In this document: piece after piece, positions 52,316 through 62,426 of the stretch
Layout: each line of letters begins with the position of its first letter
How positions within the stretch are numbered: position 1 is the stretch's first letter
Assembly: GCF_003350535.1 (NCBI RefSeq)
Contig: NZ_QQBB01000002.1
Location: forward strand, 616,594 to 680,593
Reading direction: 5' to 3'
Source of the DNA: Microvirga subterranea
GTDB lineage: Bacteria > Pseudomonadota > Alphaproteobacteria > Rhizobiales > Beijerinckiaceae
Length of the DNA: 64,000 nt
The notes under the pieces: model-generated
The model's database searches: none
Seen by the model: only the letters and a program-made list of their open reading frames with translations
Told to the model about the DNA's origin: nothing
Position numbers and translations under genes: made by a program

Positions 52316-53977
52316 CTACAGGCTGGGTAGATTGAGGCCGTGCTCACGGGCGCAGTTCCGCGCAATCTCGTAGCCTGCATCCGCGTGACGCATCACGCCT
52401 GTGGCAGGATCGTTCCACAGGACACGCTCAATCCGCTTGGCCGCCTCCTCGGTCCCATCACAGACGATGACCATCCCGGAATGCTGCGAGAACCCCATTC
52501 CGACACCGCCGCCATGATGCAGCGACACCCAGGTTGCGCCTGAGGCGCAATTCAGAAGAGCGTTCAGCAGCGGCCAGTCGGACACGGCGTCCGATCCGTC
52601 CATCATGGCCTCGGTCTCCCGGTTCGGCGATGCGACCGATCCGCTGTCGAGGTGGTCGCGCCCGATGACGATGGGGGCCTTCAGCTCGCCTCGCGCAACC
52701 ATCTCGTTGAAGGCGAGGCCGAGCCTTTGGCGGTCGCCCAGTCCCACCCAGCAAATCCGCGCCGGCAGGCCCTGGAACTTGATGCGCTGCTTGGCCATGT
52801 CGAGCCAGTTATGGAGATGCTTGTTGTCCGGCAGCAACTCCTTCACGCGGGCATCGGTCCGGGCGATATCTTCGGGGTCTCCCGACAGCGCAGCCCACCG
52901 GAACGGCCCGATGCCGCGGCAGAACAGCGGCCGGATATAGGCGGGGACGAAGCCCGGGAAGTCGAAGGCATCGGCGACGCCTTCCTCCAATGCGACCTGA
53001 CGGATGTTGTTGCCGTAATCGACGGTTGGAATTCCCATCCGATGGAACGCCAGCATGGCGCGTACGTGTTCGGCGATAGAATGCCGGGCGGCCTTTTCCA
53101 CCGACTTCGGGTCCGTCTCGCGTTTGGCCTCCCACTCGGCCACGGTCCATCCGATCGGGAGATAGCCGTTGATCGGGTCGTGAGCGGAGGTTTGGTCCGT
53201 GACGCAATCCGGACGAACACCGCGGCGGATCAGCTCGGGAAGGATCTCGGCCGCGTTTCCGAGCAGGGCGACCGAGACGGGGGTCTTCGTCCTTGCGGCC
53301 TTCTCGATGATCGCCAACGCCTCGTCGAGATCGGCCGCCTGAACGTCGACATAGCCGGTGCGCAGACGCATCTCGATCCGGCTCGCCTGGCACTCGATGG
53401 CAAGGCAGGATGCGCCGGCCATGGTGGCTGCAAGCGGCTGGGCGCCACCCATGCCACCCAGACCGGCGGTCAGAATCCACCGTCCGGCGAGGTCGCCGCC
53501 GTAATGCTGGCGTCCCATTTCCACGAAGGTCTCGTAGGTGCCCTGAACGATGCCCTGGGAGCCGATGTAGATCCAGGACCCGGCCGTCATCTGGCCGTAC
53601 ATCATCAGCCCCTTGCGATCGAGCTCGTTGAAATGGTCCCAGGTCGCCCAGTGGGGAACGAGGTTCGAGTTCGCGATCAGCACACGCGGGGCATCGGCGT
53701 GGGTACGGAACACTCCGACGGGTTTGCCGGACTGAACCAGAAGCGTCTCGTCCGCCTCGAGGTTCCTGAGGGATGAGACGATCCGGTCGAAGCTTTCCCA
53801 GTCGCGGGCCGCGCGCCCGATGCCGCCGTAGACGACAAGTTCGCCAGGCTTCTCAGCGACGTCCGGGTCGAGGTTGTTCATGAGCATGCGAAGCGGCGCC
53901 TCCGTCAGCCAGCTTTTGGCCGACAAGGTTGAACCGTGTGCTGCGCGGATGGTCCGGGTGTTGTCGATGCGAGTCAT
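52316..53977 (-). CDS. hutU: Urocanate hydratase
   Basis: Second step of histidine breakdown: urocanate plus water to 4-imidazolone-5-propionate, using NAD+ as an electrophilic cofactor. The 553-residue length fits. Hallmarks: [59 protein letters not shown], the glycine-rich [19 protein letters not shown], the catalytic cysteine in [11 protein letters not shown] near residue 410, and [25 protein letters not shown]. Third gene of hutIHU, 57 bp after hutH. GAGGACATC precedes the ATG. Confidence 0.98.
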   Translation of the reverse strand: MTRIDNTRTIRAAHGSTLSAKSWLTEAPLRMLMNNLDPDVAEKPGELVVYGGIGRAARDWESFDRIVSSLRNLEADETLLVQSGKPVGVFRTHADAPRVLIANSNLVPHWATWDHFNELDRKGLMMYGQMTAGSWIYIGSQGIVQGTYETFVEMGRQHYGGDLAGRWILTAGLGGMGGAQPLAATMAGASCLAIECQASRIEMRLRTGYVDVQAADLDEALAIIEKAARTKTPVSVALLGNAAEILPELIRRGVRPDCVTDQTSAHDPINGYLPIGWTVAEWEAKRETDPKSVEKAARHSIAEHVRAMLAFHRMGIPTVDYGNNIRQVALEEGVADAFDFPGFVPAYIRPLFCRGIGPFRWAALSGDPEDIARTDARVKELLPDNKHLHNWLDMAKQRIKFQGLPARICWVGLGDRQRLGLAFNEMVARGELKAPIVIGRDHLDSGSVASPNRETEAMMDGSDAVSDWPLLNALLNCASGATWVSLHHGGGVGMGFSQHSGMVIVCDGTEEAAKRIERVLWNDPATGVMRHADAGYEIARNCAREHGLNLPSL

Positions 53978-54034
53978 GGGGATGTCCTCGGTCGTGATCT
54001 GAGTGGATAAATCTCGATGGCGTGGGGTTCAGGG

Positions 54035-55603
54035 TCAGAAGCCGTCGACGCGGGGCTGATCGCCTGGAGCCGTCACAGACGGAAGGTTCCGGGTGTTGAC
54101 GATCTCTGCCAGCGCTCCCGTCCTGACGAGCGCGGCCGCGGCCGCGATGTCCGGGGCGAAATATCGGTCGTCCTGCAGGCTCGGCACGTCGGACCGAAGG
54201 CGGGACCGGACCGTTTCGAGAGGCGGGCTAGACGCGAGCGGAGCGTGAAAATCGCACCCCTGTGCCGCCGTCAGCAATTCGATCGCCACGACATTGGCCG
54301 CATTCTCCGCCATCGGCAGGAGACGACGTGCGCCATGTGCCGCCATGGAGACATGGTCCTCCTGATTGGCCGATGTCGGGATGGAATCCACGCTGGCCGG
54401 GTAGGCGCGCTGCTTGTTCTCGGATACGAGCGCGGCTGCGGTGACCTGCGGGATCATGAATCCCGAGTTGAGGCCCGGTTTCGGTGTGAGGAAGGCGGGA
54501 AGACCCGAGAGGGCCGGGTCGACCAGCATGGCGATCCGGCGTTCGGACAACGATCCGACCTCGCATAAGGCCATGGCGATCATGTCGGCCGCGAAGGCTA
54601 CCGGTTCGGCGTGGAAGTTCCCGCCCGAAATGACCTCGCCCGTGTCCGTGAAAACCAATGGGTTGTCGGACACGCCGTTGGCCTCGATCCCTAGCGTCGC
54701 ACCCGCTTGGCGGATCAGGTCCAGGCAGGCTCCCATGACCTGCGGCTGGCAGCGCAGGCAGTAGGGATCCTGGACGCGATCGTCGTTAGTGAGATGCGAT
54801 GCGCGGATCTTGCTGGAGGCCATCAGTGAGAGGAGAGCGGTCGCGACCTCGATCTGCCCGCGATGGCCGCGGACCGACTGGATCCGGAGATCGAACGGCC
54901 TGTCGGATCCACGAGCGGCATCGGTCGAGAGGGCGCCGGTCACAAGGGCTGCTTGGAACACGCGTTCGGCATGAAACAGACCAGCCAAGGCGAGAGCGGT
55001 GGAGGTCTGGGTGCCGTTGAGAAGCGCCAGCCCCTCCTTCGGACCGAGCGTGAGTGGAGACATTCCTGCGCGCTCGAGAGCCACCTGCGCCGGGACCTGT
55101 ACTCCGTCAACGATGAAGGCACCGATTCCCATCAGGGCCGCCGTCATGTGTGCGAGGGGAGCAAGGTCGCCCGACGCGCCGACCGATCCCTGGCCGGGAA
55201 CGACCGGGACGAGGCCTTTCTCAAGGCAGTCGGCGAGATGCACGATCGTTGAGGTCCGCACACCGGAGACGCCCTGTGCCAAGCTTGCCAGCTTCAGCGC
55301 CATCATCAGGCGAACGACCGGAACCGGGAGAGGCTCGCCGACACCCGCAGCGTGAGAGACGACGATGTTGCGCTGGAGCGTGACGAGATCGGCGTCGCTG
55401 ATGCGGACATTCGCGAGCTTTCCGAAGCCCGTGTTGATGCCGTAGACGCTCTCGCCTTTGGCGATGATCGCATCCACGATCTCGGCGCTCCGCGCGACCT
55501 TGGTCTCCCAACCGGGCTGGAGCCCGGTTCGGGCGCCGAAGTAGATGTCGCGCCACTGTGCGAGTGTCGCAGCTCCGGGGGTGAGCATGACCTGATGGCT
55601 CAT
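54035..55603 (-). CDS. hutH: Histidine ammonia-lyase
   Basis: Deaminates L-histidine to urocanate. From ATG 55603 ([19 protein letters not shown]), 522 residues. The electrophilic MIO group forms from Ala143-Ser144-Gly145 in [17 protein letters not shown]; other family marks are [15 protein letters not shown] and [17 protein letters not shown]. The start follows GGAGAGGACA and overlaps the hutI stop as ATGA (55600-55603), so the longer frame to 55699 is rejected. Middle gene of hutIHU. Confidence 0.98.
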   Translation of the reverse strand: MSHQVMLTPGAATLAQWRDIYFGARTGLQPGWETKVARSAEIVDAIIAKGESVYGINTGFGKLANVRISDADLVTLQRNIVVSHAAGVGEPLPVPVVRLMMALKLASLAQGVSGVRTSTIVHLADCLEKGLVPVVPGQGSVGASGDLAPLAHMTAALMGIGAFIVDGVQVPAQVALERAGMSPLTLGPKEGLALLNGTQTSTALALAGLFHAERVFQAALVTGALSTDAARGSDRPFDLRIQSVRGHRGQIEVATALLSLMASSKIRASHLTNDDRVQDPYCLRCQPQVMGACLDLIRQAGATLGIEANGVSDNPLVFTDTGEVISGGNFHAEPVAFAADMIAMALCEVGSLSERRIAMLVDPALSGLPAFLTPKPGLNSGFMIPQVTAAALVSENKQRAYPASVDSIPTSANQEDHVSMAAHGARRLLPMAENAANVVAIELLTAAQGCDFHAPLASSPPLETVRSRLRSDVPSLQDDRYFAPDIAAAAALVRTGALAEIVNTRNLPSVTAPGDQPRVDGF

Positions 55604-56808
55604 TGTCCTCTCCAAATGCGGGCATGCAGGGGGTTGAAGCCTATGCGGTAGACGAGCTCGGCCGGGCGTTCGATGTCCCAGATCGCAAGGTCGCACCATT
55701 TGCCGGGTTCGAGCGTTCCGACGTCCTCGAGACGGCCGAGCGCACGGGCGGCTTCACGTGTCACTCCTGCGAGGCATTCGTCGACGGTCAGCCTGAACAG
55801 CGTCGCGCCCATGTTCATCGCCAGAAGCAGGGACGTCAGCGGCGACGTGCCCGGATTGCAGTCGGTCGCAATCGCCATCCGCGTCCCGTGGGCGCGGAAC
55901 AGATCCACGGGCGGTGCCTGGGTCTCGCGCAGCATATAGTATGCCCCAGGCAGGAGAACGGCCACGGTCCCGGCCTTCGCCAGGGCGGCGGCCCCTTCAG
56001 CGTCGGTGTATTCGAGGTGATCGGCCGACAGAGCATCGTATCGAGCCGCAAGCTCCGCCCCGTGCAGGTTCGACAGCTGGTCGGCATGGAGCTTCACGGG
56101 AAGCCCATGGGCTTTCGCTGCGGCGAAGACTTTGGAGATCTGCGCCGGCGTGAAGGCGATGCCTTCGCAAAAGCCGTCGACTGCATCCGCGAGGCCTTCC
56201 CTCGCCACGGCGGGCAATAGCTCGTCGCAGATGAGATCGATGAACCCGTCCTTGTCGCCATTTGCCTCCGGCGGCAGGGCATGGGCGCCGAGAAAGGTGG
56301 TGGTCACCGTGACGGGACGCGCCTGCCCGAGACGGCGGGCCGCGCGCAGCATGCGCAGCTCGGACGGTAGGTCGAGCCCGTAGCCCGATTTGACCTCAGC
56401 CGTGGTGACGCCTTCCCGAATGAGGTGATCGAGGCGCGGCAGCGCAGCCGCGACGAGATCGTCCTCCGAGGCCGCGCGTGTCGCGCGGACCGTCGACAGG
56501 ATGCCGCCGCCTGCGCGCGCGATTTCCTCATAGGTCGCGCCGGCGAGGCGCTGTTCGAATTCCCTGGCGCGATCACCGCCGAACACCAGATGGGTGTGGC
56601 AGTCGATCAGGCCGGGGGTGATCCACCGGCCGGCGCAATCGACCCGGTGGGCAGTATCCCACCCGCGGGGGAGTTCGTCCTGACGCCCCACATAGGCGAT
56701 GCGCCCATCCCTGGACGCGATGGCCCCGCCTTCAACGATGCCTAAATCCTCTGCTTGGCCCGCAAAGGTCGCCAGACGCGCATTCAGCCAGATGGTGTCG
56801 AAAAGCAT
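55600..56808 (-). CDS. hutI: Imidazolonepropionase
   Basis: Amidohydrolase that opens imidazolonepropionate to N-formimidoyl-L-glutamate. The 402 residues contain the metal site [15 protein letters not shown] near residue 70-85, [36 protein letters not shown] and [10 protein letters not shown] with the metal aspartate. First gene of the minus-strand hut operon. Its promoter region holds two HutC-type operators, shared with the divergent hutC. The ribosome-binding site before the ATG is weak. Confidence 0.97.
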   Translation of the reverse strand: MLFDTIWLNARLATFAGQAEDLGIVEGGAIASRDGRIAYVGRQDELPRGWDTAHRVDCAGRWITPGLIDCHTHLVFGGDRAREFEQRLAGATYEEIARAGGGILSTVRATRAASEDDLVAAALPRLDHLIREGVTTAEVKSGYGLDLPSELRMLRAARRLGQARPVTVTTTFLGAHALPPEANGDKDGFIDLICDELLPAVAREGLADAVDGFCEGIAFTPAQISKVFAAAKAHGLPVKLHADQLSNLHGAELAARYDALSADHLEYTDAEGAAALAKAGTVAVLLPGAYYMLRETQAPPVDLFRAHGTRMAIATDCNPGTSPLTSLLLAMNMGATLFRLTVDECLAGVTREAARALGRLEDVGTLEPGKWCDLAIWDIERPAELVYRIGFNPLHARIWRGQ

Positions 56809-56837
56809 GGTCGCTCAGCCTGTTGATGCGATCAATA

Positions 56838-56847
56838 TGTATAGACA
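56838..56847. promoter_or_regulatory. HutC-type operator 1 (TGTATAGACA)
   Basis: TGT-N-TA-N-ACA, matching the GT-N-TA-N-AC core bound by HutC-subfamily GntR repressors, within a longer imperfect palindrome ATATGTATAGACATAT. It lies 30 bp before the hutI start. Confidence 0.65.
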
Positions 56848-56863
56848 TATATGAGCTTCGTAA

Positions 56864-56877
56864 TTTGTCTAGACAAA
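56864..56877. promoter_or_regulatory. HutC-type operator 2 (TTTGTCTAGACAAA)
   Basis: Perfect 14-bp palindrome with the same TGT-N-TA-N-ACA core as operator 1; the centres are 28 bp apart, close to three helical turns. It lies between hutI and hutC and probably serves both. Confidence 0.72.
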
Positions 56878-56959
56878 ATCTGCAGGTTGGGAACACAAAG
56901 GGGATGGCACGTACGGCCGGGCACGGGTGGTGTGAGGCTGGACCTGTTCGGAGGAAGCC

Positions 56960-57778
56960 GTGCATCTGCACCAGAAGATCCGAAACGACATCGAGGGACG
57001 GATCATGTCGGGCGAGTGGGCCCCCGGCCACCGGCTCCCGTTCGAGCACGAACTCATGGCCGAGTACGGCTGCTCGCGGATGACCGTCAACAAGGTCCTT
57101 TCCGCCTTGGCCGCGCAGGGGCTCATCACCCGCCGGCGGCGGGCCGGCTCGGTGGTGGCTGCTCCCCGCGCCGACGAAGCGGTGCTCGAGATCCGCGACT
57201 TCGCCATGGAGGCCAAGCGGTCGAAGAAGACCTATCATCATCAAACCCTGCGCCGCGCGATCGAGGCGGTGGATGCTGCGACCGCTGGCCGGACCGGCTT
57301 GGCAGTCGGGGCCAAGGTCCTGTGCATCGATACTCTGCACCTCATCGATGGCAGGCCAGAGGCCTATGAGGAGAGGATCATCAATCTCGCGTCGGTGCCC
57401 GACGTGCGCAGGGAAACCTTCGAAGACCTGCCGCCCGGGACCTGGCTCCTCAATCGCGTTCCGTGGACGGATGCGGAGCACGTCATCGGTGCGGTCAGCG
57501 CCGATGCAAAGCTGCACAGGCGCCTTCAGGTCGCGACCGGAACAGCCTGCCTCGTCCTGGAGCGCCGAACCTGGCAGGCGGGGTCCTTTATTACTGAGGC
57601 ACGCATCACCTATCCGGGGGACCGCCACCGTCTTGTCGGCCGGTTCTCCCCAACGGGACGGGGACAGGGGGGCCAGTCGCCGTCCGGGAGCGGCGGCAAT
57701 CGCAAGGAGGGGCATCAGAGCGGCCGTGGTGAAGGCGTCGGACCTGAAGCACCCGAAGCCAGAGGAGCTGAACGATGA
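56960..57778 (+). CDS. hutC: Histidine utilization repressor HutC (GntR family)
   Basis: The 272-residue repressor starts at GTG 56960 after GGAGGAAG. Residues 1-70 form the GntR winged helix (LHQKIRNDIEGRIMSGEWAPGHRLPFEHELMAEYGCSRMTVNKVLSALAAQGLITRRRRAGSVV), and residues about 90-235 the UTRA ligand domain (FEDLPPGTWLLNRVPWTDAEHVIGAVSAD, LVLERRTW, TYPGDRHRLVGRFSP). Family members are released from DNA by urocanate. After the UTRA domain there is an extra Gly/Ser/Glu-rich tail of about 40 residues, unusual for HutC. Two operator sites lie upstream. Its stop overlaps the hutG start as ATGA. Confidence 0.95.
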   Translation: MHLHQKIRNDIEGRIMSGEWAPGHRLPFEHELMAEYGCSRMTVNKVLSALAAQGLITRRRRAGSVVAAPRADEAVLEIRDFAMEAKRSKKTYHHQTLRRAIEAVDAATAGRTGLAVGAKVLCIDTLHLIDGRPEAYEERIINLASVPDVRRETFEDLPPGTWLLNRVPWTDAEHVIGAVSADAKLHRRLQVATGTACLVLERRTWQAGSFITEARITYPGDRHRLVGRFSPTGRGQGGQSPSGSGGNRKEGHQSGRGEGVGPEAPEARGAER

Positions 57779-58728
57779 GCAGTCAGGAGAAGCCGGCCTC
57801 GCGACCTGTCGGCCTTCCGGGGGATCAGGGCGAGGATGGTCCAGTCTGGCGCGTCAAGGACGTCATACGGCCTTTGAGCGACGACGCGACGGGCGGATCC
57901 GCATTGCTCGGCTTTGCGTCCGACGAAGGAGTTCGCCGGAATTTCGGGCGCGTCGGAGCAGCTGGAGGGCCAGCGGCAATCCGCGAGATTCTGTCCCGCT
58001 TGGCAGTCCATGGCCCCATATCCCTGTACGAGGCCGGTGACGTCGTGTGCCTGGGTGAAGATCTGGAAGGAGCGCAGGAAAGCCTAGCCGAGAAGGTTGC
58101 CGGATTGCTCGACCGCGGCACACGGCCAGTTGTCCTCGGAGGAGGACATGAGGTTGCCTACGGCAGTTTCCTTGGCCTGACAAAGCACCTCCGCGATCGA
58201 ATGGGATCTACCAAGATTCTCGTCGTGAATCTCGACGCGCATTTCGACCTTCGGCTTGCGCCGCGTCCGAATTCAGGAACGCCATTCCGCCAGATTGCAG
58301 AGCTTTGCTCCAGCCATGGCGCCGAGTTTCGCTACATCTGCTTCGGGATCAGCGAGTTGGCCAACACGACAGCCCTGTTCGAACGGGCCAAGGCTTTGGA
58401 CGTCGAATACTGGCTCGATGAGGAAATCCGCCCTGATCAGGTCGATGGCCTCCGCAGCCTTCTCGAACGGCGCATCGCGCAGGCTGATTTGGTTTACCTG
58501 ACGGTTGATCTCGACGTGTTGCCCGAAGCCGTTGCACCCGGCGTCTCCGCGCCTGCGGCCCGCGGTGTCCCGCTCGACGTCGTTGAAGGCCTCGTCGACA
58601 CGGTTCTGGCTTCCGGCAAGCTCGCCGTCGCGGACATCGCCGAGTACAATCCGCTCCTCGATCGGAATGGCCAAACGGCCCGCGTTGCAGCCCGTCTGGC
58701 CTACCGGTTGGCAATTCCGCGGAATTGA
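57775..58728 (+). CDS. hutG: Formimidoylglutamase
   Basis: Arginase-family hydrolase that splits N-formimidoyl-L-glutamate to glutamate and formamide. The 317 residues contain the manganese ligands in LGGGHEVAYGSFLGL, NLDAHFDLRLAPRPNSGTPF and YLTVDLDVLPEAVAPGVSAPAARG, all intact. This places the organism on the direct HutG route and not the HutF/HutG2 two-step route. It is translationally coupled to hutC by a 4-nt overlap and convergent with the sigma-54 activator gene, 5 bp away. Confidence 0.95.
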   Translation: MSSQEKPASRPVGLPGDQGEDGPVWRVKDVIRPLSDDATGGSALLGFASDEGVRRNFGRVGAAGGPAAIREILSRLAVHGPISLYEAGDVVCLGEDLEGAQESLAEKVAGLLDRGTRPVVLGGGHEVAYGSFLGLTKHLRDRMGSTKILVVNLDAHFDLRLAPRPNSGTPFRQIAELCSSHGAEFRYICFGISELANTTALFERAKALDVEYWLDEEIRPDQVDGLRSLLERRIAQADLVYLTVDLDVLPEAVAPGVSAPAARGVPLDVVEGLVDTVLASGKLAVADIAEYNPLLDRNGQTARVAARLAYRLAIPRN

Positions 58729-58733
58729 TCCCA

Positions 58734-60593
58734 TCAGAGCTGGCCGTGCAGGCGGCGGTAAAGCGTGCTGCGGCTCACTCCCAGCCTGCGGGCGGCGAGG
58801 GATACATTGCCTCCTGCCGCCTGAAGCGCATCCTGCATGGCGTTGATCGTGAGAGCATCCAGGCTTGCCGGTTGCTCGGCAGATCGGGTTCGGCCCGGTC
58901 CGCACTCCGCCGGATTTGCGCGGATATCCGAGGGCAAGGCCTCTGTTCCGGCGGTCTCGCCCGGCTCGCAAAGCGCCAGCATCGCGCGCAGGCAGCCGAC
59001 GAGCTGCCGGAAATTCCCGGGCCAGTGGTAGGCCGTAAGATGGGCCAGACAATCGGGAGACAGGGTGATCCGGCGGGCACGGCCGCCGAGTGCCTCCCAT
59101 AAGGCGTCAATGAGTTGGTCCCGATCCCCGCGCCGGCTCAGGGGCTGGAGTTCGATCGTATATTGGGCAATTCGGTAATAGAGATCCGACCGGAAACCGC
59201 CCGTTCGAACGAGTTCCGCCAAGTCCCGATTGGTGGCGCATATGAGGGCGAAGTCGACCGCGGCTGGCCGACCTCCGCCGAGAGGCACGACCTCCCGCTC
59301 CTGGAGCACCCGCAGCAGCTTCGTCTGAAGGGCGAGCGGCATGTCGCCGATCTCGTCGAGGAAGAGCACACCTCCATCGGCCTCACGAAGATGTCCTTTG
59401 GACCCGCCGGCCCGGGCACCCGTGAAGGCGCCCGGCTGGTATCCGAAGAGTTCCGCTTCCATCAGCGTTTCCGGCAATGCGGCGCAGTTGATGGCCACGA
59501 AGGGCTTCCCGGAGCGCGCGCATCGCTCATGGGCCGCCCGTGCAAAGATCTCCTTGCCCGTTCCGGTCTCCCCCCAGACGAGGACCGGCACATCGGCATC
59601 AAGGAGACGCACCGCCCGCCCTACGGCCTTGAGGGTCTCCAGATCGAAGATCGGCTGAATGGCTCTCGGCGTGACGGGCTTCTGTTGCGGGGACGAGATC
59701 GCCGAGACCTTCTTTCGAGGGCGATCCAATCTGCCAAAGAGAGAGCTTCCGCCGATCCGTCTCAGGCGACCTGTGTCGGAGAAGGCGGACAGGCCATCCT
59801 GAAACAGGTCTGCCCATGCCGCCGTGCCAACGGCGCCGTAATCGCGGCCGACGAGCAGGAGACCTTGGCGATTGGCCGCCTTCAGCTGCCCGTTTTCGAA
59901 CACGAGAATGCCCTCCCGTGGGGTGCCGAGAAGCGAGGGATCCGCCTGAAGGCGCACGAGATCCGTGTGCTCGAAGCCGCGATCGAAGAGCCGGTGTTCG
60001 ATCTGCTCGGCGGCCAACCGAACGAGGCCGAGCGCATGGGCCTGATGGACTTCAGCCGGGCCAGAAAGGTCGAGGACGCCCAGGATCTTGCCTTGCGGTC
60101 CGATGATCGGGGTCGCCGAGCAGCTCAGGATGCGGTTGCACTCGAGGTAATGCTCCGCCCCACGCACCTCGATCGGGCATCCTTCCGCCAGGGCGGTGCC
60201 GATGGCGTTGGTGCCGACGATCTGCTCGGTCCAGGGAACACCGGGCCTGAGCGCCACGCGCGCCGCGCGCTGTGCGAAATCAGTGCTGCCGACCGTGTCG
60301 AGGATCAGGCCCTGGGCATTGGTCAGAATGACGATGCTGTCGTTCGCCTCGGCATCGGCATAGAGCACTTCGAGTTCCGGACGGCACAGGCGCTTGAAGG
60401 ATTCGGCCTCTTCCGCGGCGGCAGCAAACTCCTGAGGTGTCAGCGGTTCGGGAAGGGAGCGGCTTCCGACCTCCAGTCCGAGCGCGGCACATCGCGACCA
60501 AGAGCGTTGGATCGGCTGGGAAACGAGGTTCTGGGCGAGGGTGCCTGCGGAAAAGAAACTCCGGCGTGCATCCTGAATCCGATCTGGCGACAC
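58734..60593 (-). CDS. Sigma-54-dependent activator, AcoR-like (GAF, AAA+, Fis HTH)
   Basis: The 619-residue enhancer-binding protein starts at GTG 60593 behind AGGAGGAAGCC. It has an N-terminal sensory region with a GAF domain (about 70-205, including EQIVGTNAIGTALAEG and ILGVLDLSGP) and a second PAS/GAF-like segment. The AAA+ domain has Walker A GETGTGKE at 341-348, the sigma-54 loop GAFTGA at 388-393, Walker B VLFLDE near 409-414 and YHWPGNFRQL. A Fis-type helix-turn-helix ends the protein (NVSLAARRLGVSRSTLYRRL). It resembles AcoR-type regulators of aldehyde or acetoin metabolism. It is divergent from the aldehyde dehydrogenase gene it probably activates. The ligand is unknown. Confidence 0.93.
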   Translation of the reverse strand: MSPDRIQDARRSFFSAGTLAQNLVSQPIQRSWSRCAALGLEVGSRSLPEPLTPQEFAAAAEEAESFKRLCRPELEVLYADAEANDSIVILTNAQGLILDTVGSTDFAQRAARVALRPGVPWTEQIVGTNAIGTALAEGCPIEVRGAEHYLECNRILSCSATPIIGPQGKILGVLDLSGPAEVHQAHALGLVRLAAEQIEHRLFDRGFEHTDLVRLQADPSLLGTPREGILVFENGQLKAANRQGLLLVGRDYGAVGTAAWADLFQDGLSAFSDTGRLRRIGGSSLFGRLDRPRKKVSAISSPQQKPVTPRAIQPIFDLETLKAVGRAVRLLDADVPVLVWGETGTGKEIFARAAHERCARSGKPFVAINCAALPETLMEAELFGYQPGAFTGARAGGSKGHLREADGGVLFLDEIGDMPLALQTKLLRVLQEREVVPLGGGRPAAVDFALICATNRDLAELVRTGGFRSDLYYRIAQYTIELQPLSRRGDRDQLIDALWEALGGRARRITLSPDCLAHLTAYHWPGNFRQLVGCLRAMLALCEPGETAGTEALPSDIRANPAECGPGRTRSAEQPASLDALTINAMQDALQAAGGNVSLAARRLGVSRSTLYRRLHGQL

Positions 60594-60611
60594 GGCTTCC
60601 TCCTGTCACGG

Positions 60612-60637
60612 TGTCGCAAATTGCAACAGGTGTTGCA
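60612..60637. promoter_or_regulatory. Two overlapping palindromes, probable activator binding sites
   Basis: TGTCGCAAATTGCAACA (60612-60628) and TTGCAACAGGTGTTGCA (60621-60637) share the half-site TTGCAACA. They lie about 155-180 bp before the sigma-54 -24/-12 element and about 20-45 bp upstream of the activator's own GTG, fitting an enhancer site and possibly autoregulation. Confidence 0.55.
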
Positions 60638-60790
60638 GATGCGTTTCATGGCGCGACGGAGCCCATGATAGGCCAAGGCCAAGCAAAGAGAAGTCACGAA
60701 ACATCGTGAGGACTGTGCGGCGGAGCCGCACCTTGCTCTTCAAGCATTTGCCGCAGTGCAGCATCGATTTCTTCCCGTGAATGCGGGCAG

Positions 60791-60806
60791 TGGCACGCAA
60801 ATTGCT
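60791..60806 (+). promoter_or_regulatory. Sigma-54 promoter of the aldehyde dehydrogenase gene
   Basis: TGGCAC (60791-60796), 5 nt, TTGCT (60802-60806): an excellent match to the -24/-12 consensus TGGCAC-N5-TTGC(A/T). Transcription would begin about 60817, some 25 nt before the ATG at 60841. Confidence 0.88.
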
Positions 60807-60840
60807 AGGAGGCTGGCGTGTTCATCCAGGGAGGAAACCA

Positions 60841-62358
60841 ATGAACAAGCCGGAATTCCTGACGCTCACCAAGGCCCCGTTCAAGGACCGTTATGCCAAC
60901 TATATCGGTGGGCAATGGGTCGAGCCGGTCAACGGCCGCTACTTCGAGAATATCTCGCCCGTGACCGGCAAGTCCGTCTGCGAGATCGCCCGCTCGGACA
61001 AGGATGATATCGAGAAGGCTCTGGACGCCGCCCATGCGGCGAAGGATGCCTGGGGCAAGACGGCGCCGGGCGAACGTGCGCGCATTCTCAACCAGATCGC
61101 CGACCGGATGGAAGCGAACCTCGACACGCTGGCCTTGGTCGAGACCTGGGACAACGGAAAGCCGATCCGCGAGACGACCGCTGCGGATATCCCGCTCGCC
61201 ATCGACCACTTCCGCTATTTCGCCGGCTGCATCCGGTCCCAGGAGGGATCGATCGCCGAGATCGATCACGACACGGTCGCCTATCATTTCCACGAGCCGC
61301 TCGGCGTCGTGGGCCAGATCATTCCCTGGAACTTCCCGATCCTGATGGCGGCCTGGAAGCTGGCGCCGGCGCTCGCGGCGGGCAACTGCGTGGTGATCAA
61401 GCCGGCCGAGCAGACGCCCGCCTCGCTCCTCGTCTGGGCCGAGCTCGTGGGCGACCTGCTGCCGCCCGGCGTCCTCAATATCGTCAACGGCTTCGGACTC
61501 GAGGCCGGCAAGCCCCTCGCGTCGAGCTCCCGCATCGCGAAGATCGCCTTCACGGGCGAGACGACGACGGGCCGCCTGATCATGCAATATGCGAGCCAGA
61601 ACCTCATCCCGGTCACGCTCGAGCTCGGCGGCAAGTCGCCGAACATCTTCTTCGGCGACGTGACGGCGGAGGACGACGACTATCTCGACAAGGCCATCGA
61701 AGGCTTCGTCATGTTCGCCCTCAACCAGGGCGAGGTCTGCACCTGCCCGAGCCGTGCCCTGATCCAGGAGTCAATCTACGACCGGTTCATGGAGAAGGCA
61801 CTGAAGCGTGTCGAGGCCGTCAGGCAGGGAAGCCCGCTCGATCCATCCACGATGATCGGCGCTCAGGCATCAAGCGAGCAGCTCGAGAAGATCCTCAGCT
61901 ACATCGACATCGGCAGGCAGGAGGGAGCCGAGGTTCTGACGGGCGGCGAGCGCAACAATCTGCCGGGCGAACTGGCCGGGGGCTACTACGTCAAGCCGAC
62001 CGTGTTCCGCGGCCATAACCGGATGCGGATCTTCCAGGAGGAGATCTTCGGCCCGGTGGTCTCCGTCACCACCTTCAAGGACGAGGACGAGGCCCTGTCG
62101 ATCGCCAATGACACCCTCTACGGGCTCGGGGCGGGCGTTTGGACCCGCAACGGCAATCGCGCCTACCGCTTCGGCCGGGCCATCCAGGCGGGCCGCGTCT
62201 GGACCAACTGCTACCATGCGTACCCGGCCCACGCGGCCTTCGGCGGCTACAAGCAGTCCGGCATCGGTCGCGAGACGCACAAGATGATGCTGGACCACTA
62301 TCAGCAAACCAAGAACCTCCTTGTCAGCTACAGCAGCAAGGCGCTCGGGTTCTTCTGA
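60841..62358 (+). CDS. Aldehyde dehydrogenase (acetaldehyde-type, AcoD/ExaC-like)
   Basis: NAD-dependent oxidation of an aliphatic aldehyde to the acid. From ATG 60841 ([20 protein letters not shown]) it has 505 residues, with GGAGGAAACC as ribosome-binding site. Motifs: [30 protein letters not shown] (cofactor loop), Glu261 in [10 protein letters not shown], catalytic Cys300 in [11 protein letters not shown], and the C-terminal [31 protein letters not shown] typical of the acetaldehyde/AcoD subgroup. Expression is expected to need sigma-54 and the divergent activator. DUF779 follows, a common partner of this subgroup. The exact aldehyde is inferred from subgroup and context. Confidence 0.95.
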   Translation: MNKPEFLTLTKAPFKDRYANYIGGQWVEPVNGRYFENISPVTGKSVCEIARSDKDDIEKALDAAHAAKDAWGKTAPGERARILNQIADRMEANLDTLALVETWDNGKPIRETTAADIPLAIDHFRYFAGCIRSQEGSIAEIDHDTVAYHFHEPLGVVGQIIPWNFPILMAAWKLAPALAAGNCVVIKPAEQTPASLLVWAELVGDLLPPGVLNIVNGFGLEAGKPLASSSRIAKIAFTGETTTGRLIMQYASQNLIPVTLELGGKSPNIFFGDVTAEDDDYLDKAIEGFVMFALNQGEVCTCPSRALIQESIYDRFMEKALKRVEAVRQGSPLDPSTMIGAQASSEQLEKILSYIDIGRQEGAEVLTGGERNNLPGELAGGYYVKPTVFRGHNRMRIFQEEIFGPVVSVTTFKDEDEALSIANDTLYGLGAGVWTRNGNRAYRFGRAIQAGRVWTNCYHAYPAHAAFGGYKQSGIGRETHKMMLDHYQQTKNLLVSYSSKALGFF

Positions 62359-62362
62359 TCCG

Positions 62363-62405
62363 TGCGGAAAGGGCAGGGCGCGGCGTCCCGCGCCCTGCCT
62401 CCGCA
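62363..62405 (+). other. Long RNA hairpin between aldehyde dehydrogenase and DUF779 genes
   Basis: An 18-bp stem with one 3-nt bulge: TGCGGA, AAG bulge, GGCAGGGCGCGG, loop CGTC, CCGCGCCCTGCC, TCCGCA. No T-run follows, so it is more likely an mRNA stabiliser, processing site or attenuating structure than an intrinsic terminator. Confidence 0.6.
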
Positions 62406-62426
62406 TGGCACGACGTGAGGTGATGG

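Noticed and set aside
55604..55699. Longer HutH start
   Set aside because: Runs inside hutI; ATG 55603 has a strong ribosome-binding site and gives the normal length.
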